Assembly (NCBI GenBank): GCA_013373635.1
Contig: JABXHN010000003.1
Coordinates: 62,001-126,000, forward strand
DNA from: Flavobacteriaceae bacterium
Lineage (GTDB): Bacteria > Bacteroidota > Bacteroidia > Flavobacteriales > Flavobacteriaceae
Length of the DNA stretch: 64,000 nt
Direction of reading: 5' to 3'
In this document: positions 25,412 to 32,448 of the stretch, in pieces
How the letters are laid out: each line of letters opens with the position of its first letter
How positions within the stretch are numbered: position 1 is the stretch's first letter
Made by a program: the position numbers and the translations under genes
Notes under the pieces: model-generated
Databases searched by the model: none
Seen by the model: the letters and a program-made list of their open reading frames with translations, nothing else
Told to the model about the DNA's origin: nothing

Positions 25412-26656
25412 TTATTTGATAAAGCCTACTCCGGCTGTGTTATTTGTTTGAGAATCAATTAAAATAAAAGCCCCTAAAGCTTTGTGATCGCTATAGGCTT
25501 TCGATACAATAGGACTCGCTGTTTGAATGCTCACTTCTCCGATATCGTTTAATTTCAATTGATTGTTTTGATTAATAGTCAATGTTTCTAAATCGATGGT
25601 GTTATGTACTGCCTTTATTTTGGCCTTAACCTTTTGAACTCCTTGTTGCAACCAATAAATACCTGAAGCATTTAAAGGAGCATCTTGAAGCCAACTAACC
25701 GTTGCTGTCAATTGTTTAGAGCTGTTTATTTCAAAATCCTGAGCTACAATACTACTTCCTCTGGATACGTCCACTTCATCTTCAAGAAGAATGGTTCCGT
25801 TCTCATTTTCGTGAAGCTTGTCGACAGATTCACCGTATTTTTCCAATCGTTTTACTTTTGAAAAGCGATTAGAAGGATGAACTTTAATGAGATCGCCCAC
25901 TGAAAAGCTACCCGACTTCACCTTACCGGCAAACCCTCTATAATCGTGATACTCTTCAGTTTTAGGGCGAATCACATATTGTACTTGAAATGATTGTTCC
26001 TCGTTTTGATGTTCTTCTTCGATGGGAATTGATTCTAATAAACTCAAAAATGAAGGACCGGTATACCAGGAAGTATTTGAAGATGTATCGATCACATTAT
26101 CTCCTTTTAAAGCAGATAAAGGGATAAAGTAAGAATGTAATCCTTGATTGGCCTGTGATTTAATTAATAGATTTAAATCACTAACAATCGAATTAAATTC
26201 AGCTTCTTTATAATCGACTAAATCCATTTTATTGATGGCGAAGATTACCTGATTGATTCCCAAAAGTTGAGTGATATAAAAGTGACGTTTGGTCTGTTCA
26301 ATCACCCCTTTTCTAGCGTCGAGTAATACAATTGCAGCGGATGCTGTAGATGCACCAGTAATCATATTTCTTGTGTATTCAACATGTCCAGGTGAGTCTG
26401 CTACGATAAATCTCCTTATATCAGTTGAAAAAAAGATGTTGGAAACATCGATGGTAATACCTTGTTCGCGCTCCGTTAATAGACCATCTGTTGCCAATGA
26501 AAAGTCTAAGTAATCGTATCCTTTACTCTTACTCTTATTTTCAATATGAGCGATTTGATCGTCCTTTAATGATTTTGTTTCGTATAATAGTCTGCCAATC
26601 AGTGTGCTTTTTCCGTCATCTACACTTCCAGCGGTTACAACTTTAATAATATCCAT
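25412..26656 (-). CDS. cysN: Sulfate adenylyltransferase subunit 1 (GTPase, CysN)
   Basis: The GTPase subunit that drives ATP sulfurylase, making adenosine 5'-phosphosulfate (APS). It is related to EF-Tu/EF1-alpha, with the P-loop GSVDDGKSTLIGRLL at about 10-24, REQGITIDVS in switch I, DSPGHVEYTRNM (G3) and NKMDLVDY (G4). Two beta-barrel domains follow, with a total of 414 residues. No APS kinase (CysC) extension is present. It lies 12 bases downstream of cysD and one base before the sulfite reductase gene, within the sulfate assimilation operon. Confidence 0.95.
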   Translation of the reverse strand: MDIIKVVTAGSVDDGKSTLIGRLLYETKSLKDDQIAHIENKSKSKGYDYLDFSLATDGLLTEREQGITIDVSNIFFSTDIRRFIVADSPGHVEYTRNMITGASTASAAIVLLDARKGVIEQTKRHFYITQLLGINQVIFAINKMDLVDYKEAEFNSIVSDLNLLIKSQANQGLHSYFIPLSALKGDNVIDTSSNTSWYTGPSFLSLLESIPIEEEHQNEEQSFQVQYVIRPKTEEYHDYRGFAGKVKSGSFSVGDLIKVHPSNRFSKVKRLEKYGESVDKLHENENGTILLEDEVDVSRGSSIVAQDFEINSSKQLTATVSWLQDAPLNASGIYWLQQGVQKVKAKIKAVHNTIDLETLTINQNNQLKLNDIGEVSIQTASPIVSKAYSDHKALGAFILIDSQTNNTAGVGFIK

Positions 26657-26668
26657 GTCTTTCTAATT

Positions 26669-27559
26669 CTAAAAATATCCTACTTTTTTTCGCTCTTCCA
26701 TTGCAGCTTCCGATCGTTGATCGTCAATTCTAGCACCTCGCTCCGATATAGTTGATCCACTGATCTCACCAATAATGGTATCGAGCTCAGTAGCATAGGA
26801 GGGGACTGCTGCCGTACAAGTCATGTCACCAACAGTTCTGAAGCGTACCATTTCTTCGAATACTTCTTCATCTTCAGATAGGGTGATGTATTCTGAATTT
26901 GGAATCAACAAGCCATTGCGAACAAATACCTCTCTCTTATGAGCGTAGTAGATAGATGGAATGACTAAGTTTTCTTGCTTGATATAATTCCACACATCGA
27001 GTTCTGTCCAGTTACTTATTGGAAACACGCGAACGTTTTCTCCATTGTGGATATGTCCGTTGAGCATATCGAAGAGTTCAGGGCGTTGCAGTTTTTCGTT
27101 CCACTGACCAAAATCATCACGAACTGAAAAAATACGTTCTTTAGCTCTTGCTTTTTCTTCATCACGACGAGCACCTCCAATACAAGCATCGAATTTTAAT
27201 TCTTCGATTGCACCTAAAAGTGTGGTCGTCTGTAAGGTATTTCTACTGGCATTTTTTCCTGTTTCTTCGATGACATTACCGGCATCGATATCATCTTGAA
27301 CATAACGAACGATTAATTCGACACCTAACTCTTTTACAAGGGCATCGCGTTGTGTTAGAGTTTCTGGAAAATTGTGTCCTGTATCGATATGCACAAGTGG
27401 AAAAGGAATTTTTGCAGGTGCAAAAGCCTTTTTTGCCAATTGAACTAATACGATGGAATCTTTACCACCTGAAAAAAGTAAAGCAGGTTTGTTAAACTGT
27501 CCTGCAACCTCTCTTAGGATATAAATCGCTTCTTCTTCTAGTTGTTTTAAAACACTCAT
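26669..27559 (-). CDS. cysD: Sulfate adenylyltransferase subunit 2 (CysD)
   Basis: The catalytic ATP sulfurylase subunit, an adenine-nucleotide alpha hydrolase fold, 296 residues. The PP-loop is FSGGKDSIVLVQLAKKA near residues 29-45; HIDTGHNFPETL, GGARRDEEKARAKERIFS and FPISNWTELDVWNYI are family hallmarks, and the C-terminal GARIDDQRSEAAMEERKKVGYF is nearly invariant in CysD. It forms the heterodimer with CysN encoded next. It is separated from cysH by 32 bases. Confidence 0.96.
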   Translation of the reverse strand: MSVLKQLEEEAIYILREVAGQFNKPALLFSGGKDSIVLVQLAKKAFAPAKIPFPLVHIDTGHNFPETLTQRDALVKELGVELIVRYVQDDIDAGNVIEETGKNASRNTLQTTTLLGAIEELKFDACIGGARRDEEKARAKERIFSVRDDFGQWNEKLQRPELFDMLNGHIHNGENVRVFPISNWTELDVWNYIKQENLVIPSIYYAHKREVFVRNGLLIPNSEYITLSEDEEVFEEMVRFRTVGDMTCTAAVPSYATELDTIIGEISGSTISERGARIDDQRSEAAMEERKKVGYF

Positions 27560-27591
27560 TGGATGTATTTTATTCTATGAATCTATTTTAT

Positions 27592-28305
27592 TTAATTTTT
27601 GTTGGTAGCGTGTAATCCACATTCTTTTTTACTGGATTCCCACCACCATCTTCCAGCTCTTAAATCTTCTCCTGGTTCAATAGCTCTAGTACAGGGCTGA
27701 CACCCAATGGATACAAATCCTTTTTTGTGAAGACTGTTTTGAGGTACCTTGTGCTCATCTAAATAAGCTTCAACGGCTTCCAAGCTCCAATTGATTAAAG
27801 GATTAAACTTTAAAATTTCAAAGTTTGAATCCCATTCCAATAGGGGGGTTGCTGATCTGTTTTCACTTTGACCAGCTCTAAGACCTGTGACCCACATTCG
27901 TTTTCCCCTTAGGGCTCTTTTGAGTGGTTCTATTTTACGCACACGACAACACTCCTTGCGATCTTCAAATGAATTGTAAAAACTATTAGGTCCTTTTTCA
28001 GTAATGAATTGTTCTAATTGAAGCGTATCGGGAGTATAACTCTTTATCGATTTTTTATACTTGTTAAGTGTTTTGTGAAACACCTCATAGGTTTCAGGAA
28101 ATAATCTTCCGGTATCAAGAGTGAAGATTTCTACATTTAAATCATTTGAAAATATAGTATCCGTAAGTACTTGATCTTCTTGTCCGAATGAAGTAGAAAA
28201 TGCAATTTCCCCATCAACCTCTTTGATGATATATTCAAAAGCTTTTAGCAATGACAAACCATCGAGATTCTTGTTAATTAGTTCTATTTTATCGTAAATA
28301 CTCAT
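27592..28305 (-). CDS. cysH: Adenylyl-sulfate reductase (CysH family, Fe-S type)
   Basis: Reduces the activated sulfate from CysDN to sulfite. The family catalytic end is visible (KKECGLH), as are the PP-loop-like STSFGQEDQ and LDTGRLFPETYE. A Cys-Cys pair in RKECCRVRK and a CxxC in GCQPCTRA make the four ligands of a 4Fe-4S cluster, which marks the enzyme as using APS rather than PAPS; no CysC is in the operon, which agrees. I start it at ATG 28305, which overlaps the DUF2061 stop as ATGA; a TTG 15 bases upstream would merely extend into that gene. 237 residues. Confidence 0.94.
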   Translation of the reverse strand: MSIYDKIELINKNLDGLSLLKAFEYIIKEVDGEIAFSTSFGQEDQVLTDTIFSNDLNVEIFTLDTGRLFPETYEVFHKTLNKYKKSIKSYTPDTLQLEQFITEKGPNSFYNSFEDRKECCRVRKIEPLKRALRGKRMWVTGLRAGQSENRSATPLLEWDSNFEILKFNPLINWSLEAVEAYLDEHKVPQNSLHKKGFVSIGCQPCTRAIEPGEDLRAGRWWWESSKKECGLHATNKN

Positions 28306-28562
28306 AATTTTTTTCCCCAAGTAATTTTATTCCACAGACGTTCGTGTACAGTATAGAGGACCATTTTAGTAATGAGTTCGATAAATCCTATAGATAAAGC
28401 AAACTCTAATGTACCAGTAATTAACCAAGAGATAGCAATAGTATCTAAGGTTCCAATAACTCTCCAACTGACCGATTTTATTATAGATCTACTCAGTTGT
28501 TCATTTGAACTAGAAAGTGTTTTTGATCTTCTTTTAGTACTTATAAATTGATCAAGTATCAT
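28302..28562 (-). CDS. DUF2061 small membrane protein
   Basis: An 86-residue protein with two hydrophobic helices and the DUF2061 pattern SIIKSVSWRVIGTLDTIAISW, TGTLEFALSIGFIELITKM and VHERLWNKI. The function of the family is unknown. It is the promoter-proximal gene of the sulfate assimilation operon and overlaps cysH by four bases, so it is made with the pathway. A role in sulfate or sulfite movement, or in anchoring enzymes at the membrane, is only a guess from context. There is a TATATTTG box 22 bases upstream of its ATG. Confidence 0.85.
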   Translation of the reverse strand: MILDQFISTKRRSKTLSSSNEQLSRSIIKSVSWRVIGTLDTIAISWLITGTLEFALSIGFIELITKMVLYTVHERLWNKITWGKKL

Positions 28563-28584
28563 AATTGTATATTGTTTTACTGTG

Positions 28585-28592
28585 CAAATATA
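28585..28592 (-). promoter_or_regulatory. -7 promoter element of the sulfate assimilation operon
   Basis: On the minus strand the sequence reads TATATTTG, a full consensus match, 22 bases before the DUF2061 ATG. No TTG occurs at -33; that position is occupied by the inverted repeat at 28610-28628. Confidence 0.6.
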
Positions 28593-28609
28593 TATAATTA
28601 TTCTACAAA

Positions 28610-28628
28610 TCCTATATAGTTACTAGGA
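28610..28628. promoter_or_regulatory. Candidate operator between the cys operon and the Rrf2 gene
   Basis: An inverted repeat TCCTA-N9-TAGGA begins 17 bases upstream of the cys operon -7 box, overlapping where its -33 element would be, and lies 26 bases before the -7 box of the Rrf2 gene. Its place between a sulfur operon and a divergent Rrf2 regulator suggests binding by that regulator. Confidence 0.45.
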
Positions 28629-28654
28629 ATAATAGATAATTAAATAATTTGGTT

Positions 28655-28662
28655 TAAATTTG
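28655..28662 (+). promoter_or_regulatory. -7 promoter element of the Rrf2 gene
   Basis: TAAATTTG matches TAnnTTTG and ends 15 bases before the ATG at 28678. No -33 TTG is evident. Confidence 0.5.
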
Positions 28663-28677
28663 ATTAAAACCTAAAGG

Positions 28678-29088
28678 ATGATATCGAATAAATGTAAATA
28701 TGCGATTAGAGCATTACAATACCTAGCTAAAAATAGAGAAGAAGATCGTTCAATAATGTCTTCTGAAATTGCTGAGAAAGAAGGTATTCCGAAGAAATTC
28801 TTAGAAGCTATTCTTCACGAATTAAAAAACAATCGATTTTTAACAAGCAAGAGAGGAAGTAATGGAGGTTATAAATTAATCAAGGATCCCAGTAACATTA
28901 CCTTGACTGAAGTTATTAGAATCATCGATGGTCCCATTGCATTGCTTCCATGTGTATCACTGAACTATTACGCTTCTTGTGATGGTTGTGATGAAGGAAA
29001 CTGCAAAATAAAAGGGGTTTTCGAACAGGTAAGAGACTGTACACTTGAAGTCCTCAACAATACTACTATTGCTTCAATGAATAAATAG
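28678..29088 (+). CDS. Rrf2 family transcriptional regulator
   Basis: A 136-residue winged-helix regulator of the Rrf2 family, which includes IscR (Fe-S sensing), NsrR and CymR (cysteine metabolism). The N-terminal helix-turn-helix shows KCKYAIRALQYLAKN and IPKKFLEAILHELKNN, and the wing SKRGSNGGYKL is typical. Cysteines at CVSLNYYASCDGCDEGNC could hold a cluster, but their spacing differs from the three-cysteine CX5-7CX5-8C pattern of IscR as I know it. It is transcribed divergently from the sulfate assimilation operon, so a CymR-like role sensing cysteine or sulfide status is likely, by context only. Confidence 0.88.
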   Translation: MISNKCKYAIRALQYLAKNREEDRSIMSSEIAEKEGIPKKFLEAILHELKNNRFLTSKRGSNGGYKLIKDPSNITLTEVIRIIDGPIALLPCVSLNYYASCDGCDEGNCKIKGVFEQVRDCTLEVLNNTTIASMNK

Positions 29089-29118
29089 GATCACTTTAAA
29101 AATTGAGATATAGCATAC

Positions 29119-29175
29119 AAAGTACACCGATTAGATGTCAACAGACACGATATGCAGTTCAAATTAGTGTACTTT
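29119..29175 (+). terminator. Long-loop inverted repeat after the Rrf2 gene, possible terminator
   Basis: AAAGTACAC and GTGTACTTT form a nine-pair stem across 39 bases, followed by two further T. A small inner hairpin TGTC/GACA lies in the loop. The long loop makes a classical terminator uncertain; an element relic or a structured RNA end are alternatives. Confidence 0.35.
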
Positions 29176-29263
29176 TTAAATGATGGGAGCTACTGCTAAT
29201 GTAGATTGCGTATTAGTGGTTGAGAAAACAAATTAGTCCTTCAAATGCTAGAATGGATATTAA

Positions 29264-29667
29264 GTGATTATAATAGAGACCATAAATAAAACAAGAACTG
29301 GATTTAGTATTGCTATATTGATTTTAATTGCTCTTGTATTTATTTTTAGGGTAGGAAGCTTTTTAGATGATCAATCGTATATTTTTTACCAGAGTTATGC
29401 GGCTGATATTTTAGTGCCTATTGCAGCATATTTTATGCTTTGCATGAATGATCATCAGTTTTACTTTATTATAAATGGTACGTAAAAGCAATAATTATTT
29501 TTATTGTGATGACTACTAGTGAAGTTCTACAATATTTTGATATTTACTTTTTCGGTGTCATATTTGACCCTATATATATAGTCATGTATACATTTGGGGT
29601 TTTACTCGCTTATTTTATTAATCGAATCGTATTAACAAAGATATTTTTTAAGTGGAATGATAAGTAA
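29264..29667 (+). pseudogene. Frameshifted four-helix membrane protein gene
   Basis: From 29264 (a GTG) a frame runs for 73 codons with two hydrophobic helices (FSIAILILIALVFIFRVGSF and SYAADILVPIAAYFML) and stops at 29485. From about 29472 another frame continues smoothly (WYVKAIIIFIVMTTSEVLQYF, FDPIYIVMYTFGVLLAYFINR) to a stop at 29667. Joined with a one-base correction near 29470 they make about 134 residues with four helices, resembling a small flavobacterial family sometimes annotated as a magnesium citrate transporter (from memory). The lack of a good start suggests decay rather than only a sequencing slip. The 175 bases before it, after the Rrf2 gene, hold no gene that I can see. Confidence 0.6.
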
Positions 29668-29670
29668 ACT

Positions 29671-29706
29671 AAAAAAGCCCCTAACTTTAGTTAAGGGCTT
29701 TTCTTT
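29671..29706. terminator. Bidirectional terminator between the pseudogene and tRNA-Ser
   Basis: GCCCCTAAC and GTTAAGGGC pair with one mismatch around TTTA. A runs precede and T runs follow, so the hairpin can stop transcripts arriving from both sides. Confidence 0.8.
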
Positions 29707-29708
29707 TG

Positions 29709-29793
29709 CGGAGAAAGAGGGATTCGAACCCCCGGAGGTGTGACCCTCAACAGTTTTCAAGACTGCCGCATTCGACCACTCTGCCATTTCTCC
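29709..29793 (-). tRNA. tRNA-Ser (anticodon TGA)
   Basis: An 85-base class II tRNA on the minus strand. The acceptor is GGAGAAA/TTTCTCC, the anticodon stem GCAGT/ACTGT with loop CTTGAAA (anticodon TGA, decoding UCN), there is a long variable arm (GAGGGTCACACCTC region), and the T loop is TTCGAAT. The discriminator base is G and no full CCA is encoded. Confidence 0.96.
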
Positions 29794-29803
29794 TTTGCGG
29801 TGG

Positions 29804-29835
29804 CAAATATAGCATCCTTTTTTAATTCAAGGCAA
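29804..29835 (-). promoter_or_regulatory. Promoter of tRNA-Ser
   Basis: On the minus strand TTG (29833-29835), a 21-base spacer and TATATTTG (29804-29811) match the Bacteroidota consensus, ten bases before the tRNA. Confidence 0.7.
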
Positions 29836-29923
29836 CTATTTTTTAATTTATTTTTTTTAATTTTTTATTTGAAATAATTCAAAATACTTTTCTGTAATTT
29901 AGCAAACTCTTTATAAAGCAGTT

Positions 29924-30676
29924 ATGGAACATTGGTATCATTACCTCTTATTGATTGTCGTAGGATTCACAGTAGGGTTTATCAATACTATTGCGGGGGG
30001 TGCTTCTTTAATATCACTACCTGTTTTAATATTCTTAGGCCTTCCACCAGCAGTAGCTAATGGAACCAATAGAATTGCTATCGTTTTTCAAACGGCTACA
30101 GCAGCCCTTGGTTTTAAAAGTAAAGGAGTTTCCAATATGCGATTCGCCTTGTACCTAGGTATTGCTGCAACAATTGGTGCTATTATTGGAGCTAATATCG
30201 CAGTTGATATCAAAGGAGAGACCTATAATAGGATTTTATCCATTATAATGATTGCTGTGGTACTTCTCATCACGTTTAAGCCTAAGATGAAGGCTGCTGA
30301 TCTGGTAGAGCGTTTAGAAGGGAAGCATTTGTGGATTTCGATTATTGGATTTTTCTTTATCGGAATCTATGGAGGATTTATTAATGCTGGGATTGGTTTT
30401 ATCATCATTTTCTTTTTACATTACTTCAATCGATTGAGCCTTGTAAAAACGAATGCAACTAAAGTTGTAACGGTCTTGATATATACGATAGCAGCCCTAG
30501 CAGTTTTTGCTTATAACGGAAAAGTGGATTGGGTAGTAGGATTGATATTGGCAATTGGAAATGCTTCAGGGGCTTGGATCGCTTCTCGATATTCTGTGAA
30601 AAAAGGAGATGGATTTATAAAAATATTTTTAGTTGTAATGGTACTCATTATGGCTGTTAAACTTTGGTTTTTTTAA
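29924..30676 (+). CDS. TauE/SafE family membrane exporter
   Basis: A 250-residue polytopic protein with the two repeated glycine motifs of the family: GFTVGFINTIAGGASLISLPVLIFLG near residues 14-39 and FFIGIYGGFINAGIGFIII near 142-160. The APPAVANGTNR-like stretch LPPAVANGTNRIAI is typical of this subfamily. It differs clearly from the paralogue at 21221-22030. Substrates of this branch are mostly unknown; sulfite or sulfonates are possible given the sulfur genes nearby. It precedes the nitroreductase-like gene by five bases. Confidence 0.87.
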   Translation: MEHWYHYLLLIVVGFTVGFINTIAGGASLISLPVLIFLGLPPAVANGTNRIAIVFQTATAALGFKSKGVSNMRFALYLGIAATIGAIIGANIAVDIKGETYNRILSIIMIAVVLLITFKPKMKAADLVERLEGKHLWISIIGFFFIGIYGGFINAGIGFIIIFFLHYFNRLSLVKTNATKVVTVLIYTIAALAVFAYNGKVDWVVGLILAIGNASGAWIASRYSVKKGDGFIKIFLVVMVLIMAVKLWFF

Positions 30677-30681
30677 ATAAT

Positions 30682-31314
30682 ATGGACATACTTAAACAGT
30701 TAGATTGGCGTTATGCCTGTAAGAAATTTGATTCTGAAAAAACTTTAACCTCAGAACAGATTGATCGATTAAAAAATGGATTTAACTTGACAGCAACCTC
30801 TTATGGACTTCAACCCTTGAAGTTGGTTGTCATTCAAAATAAAGCTCTACAAGAAAAACTGGTGGCTCATTCCTATAACCAACAACAAATTGGTCAGGCG
30901 AGTGCTCTATTAGTCATTTGTGCTGAAAAAACAATTGATGAATCATTCATTCGTGATTACTTTGAGCGAATTAAAGCGATTCGAAATACTCCAGACGAGG
31001 TATTAGAATCTTTTAGAGCATCATTGATCACTAATTTTTCAAATAAATCTCAAGAGGAAATTCTCACTTGGGCGAGTAAGCAAGCCTATATTGCATTAGG
31101 AAATTTACTAGCTGTATGTGCTGTCGAAGAAATTGATTCCTGTCCTATGGAGGGATTTGTGTCTTCTGCATATGACAAGGAGTTACAACTAGAAGAGAAA
31201 GGTTTAAAATCTGTATTAGTGCTTCCTGTTGGTTTTAGAGCAAAAGACGATATGTTTGCTTCTATGAATAAAGTTCGAAAAACAGTAGCTGAAAGTTGTA
31301 TTGATATTTCCTAG
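30682..31314 (+). CDS. NAD(P)H-dependent nitroreductase family oxidoreductase
   Basis: An FMN-binding nitroreductase-fold protein of about 210 residues. The front LDWRYACKKFDSEKTLT matches the RxxxKxFD FMN-phosphate motif of the group, followed by LTATSYGLQPLKLVVI; WASKQAYIALGNLLAVCAVEEIDSCPMEGF is the second conserved block. Such enzymes reduce nitroaromatics, quinones or flavins in vitro and their native substrate is usually unknown. I start it at ATG 30682; an upstream TTG at 30664 would overlap the end of the TauE gene without adding conserved sequence. Probably co-transcribed with that gene. Confidence 0.88.
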   Translation: MDILKQLDWRYACKKFDSEKTLTSEQIDRLKNGFNLTATSYGLQPLKLVVIQNKALQEKLVAHSYNQQQIGQASALLVICAEKTIDESFIRDYFERIKAIRNTPDEVLESFRASLITNFSNKSQEEILTWASKQAYIALGNLLAVCAVEEIDSCPMEGFVSSAYDKELQLEEKGLKSVLVLPVGFRAKDDMFASMNKVRKTVAESCIDIS

Positions 31315-31323
31315 AAATGTAAA

Positions 31324-32448
31324 TTAGTAGTTGGTGGTGTTGGTAATTTCTAAACCGTAACCAATGATACCAACGCGCTTAACTCGCTCAGCATTTGTTA
31401 ATAGATTTATTTTATTGATGTTGAGATCGTGTAGGATTTGAGCACCAACTCCAAAATCTTTTGCGTCCATCTCGATCGGAGGAGCGTCAATTATTCCTTC
31501 TGCCTGTAACCTCTTTAGGGCTTTTAAGCGAACGATCATATTCTCTGGATTAGGATCTTGATTGATAAAAACAATCGCTCCTTTTTCAGCTTTATTGATA
31601 GCATCAAAAATCTCATCTAACTTTCGATCGGTACCAGAGGTGAGAGCTCCCAGGATATCGTTGTTGAACTGAGTGGAATTAATTCGAGTAAGTACTTCTT
31701 CATTTTTCTTCCAAGTTCCTTTGGTAAGCGCCAGGTGATAATGCTCGTTGGTTGTTTGTTTATATGCTCTAATGCGGTATTCTCCAAAACGCGTCTTGAT
31801 TTGAAAATCCTCTTTCTTTTCGATAAGACTGTCGTGTTCCATACGATAGGCAACGAGATCTTCTATCGAAACAATTTTTAAATCGAATCGTTTGGCTACC
31901 TCTAAAAGCTGTGGTAATCGAGCCATTGTACCGTCCTCATTCATGACCTCTACGATTACTCCAGCAGGTTTATATCCAGCTAAGCGCGCAAAGTCTATAG
32001 CTGCCTCAGTATGCCCAGTTCTGCGCAGTACACCACCTTCTTTAGCAATCAGTGGAAATATATGCCCAGGTCTTGATAATTCGTGAGGTTTGATTGTATC
32101 GTCAACTAGGGATTTAACGGTCTTTGCTCTATCAGATGCAGAGATACCAGTAGTAACTCCATACCCATGTAAATCCACAGAAACAGTAAAGGCTGTTTCC
32201 ATTGGATCTGTATTGTTTGTAACCATACGAGATAATCCCAATTGCTTACATCTACTTTCAGTTAAAGGAGCACAAATCAATCCCCTACCATGAGTCGCCA
32301 TAAAATTGATCATTTCTGGCGTCGCTAATTCAGCAATAGCAAGGAAATCTCCTTCATTTTCTCTGTTTTCATCATCGACTACAATGATTACTTTTCCCTG
32401 TTTTAAATCTTCAACAGCTTCTTCTATAGTGTTTAGTAGGGTGCTCAT
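31324..32448 (-). CDS. ribB: 3,4-dihydroxy-2-butanone-4-phosphate synthase with degenerate GTP cyclohydrolase II domain
   Basis: Makes the four-carbon precursor of riboflavin from ribulose 5-phosphate. The N-terminal 200 residues are a complete RibB: VDDENRENEGDFL, THGRGLICAPL, ISASDRAKTVK and RRTGHTEAAIDFARLAGYKP. The C-terminal about 165 residues follow the GTP cyclohydrolase II fold, but the zinc-binding cysteines (family pattern C-X10-C-X-C) are absent; the matching place reads NSTQFNNDILGALTSGTDRK. The domain is thus probably inactive and a separate RibA would be expected elsewhere. Last gene of ftsK-lolA-lptF/G-ribB, overlapping its upstream neighbour by four bases. Confidence 0.9.
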   Translation of the reverse strand: MSTLLNTIEEAVEDLKQGKVIIVVDDENRENEGDFLAIAELATPEMINFMATHGRGLICAPLTESRCKQLGLSRMVTNNTDPMETAFTVSVDLHGYGVTTGISASDRAKTVKSLVDDTIKPHELSRPGHIFPLIAKEGGVLRRTGHTEAAIDFARLAGYKPAGVIVEVMNEDGTMARLPQLLEVAKRFDLKIVSIEDLVAYRMEHDSLIEKKEDFQIKTRFGEYRIRAYKQTTNEHYHLALTKGTWKKNEEVLTRINSTQFNNDILGALTSGTDRKLDEIFDAINKAEKGAIVFINQDPNPENMIVRLKALKRLQAEGIIDAPPIEMDAKDFGVGAQILHDLNINKINLLTNAERVKRVGIIGYGLEITNTTNY

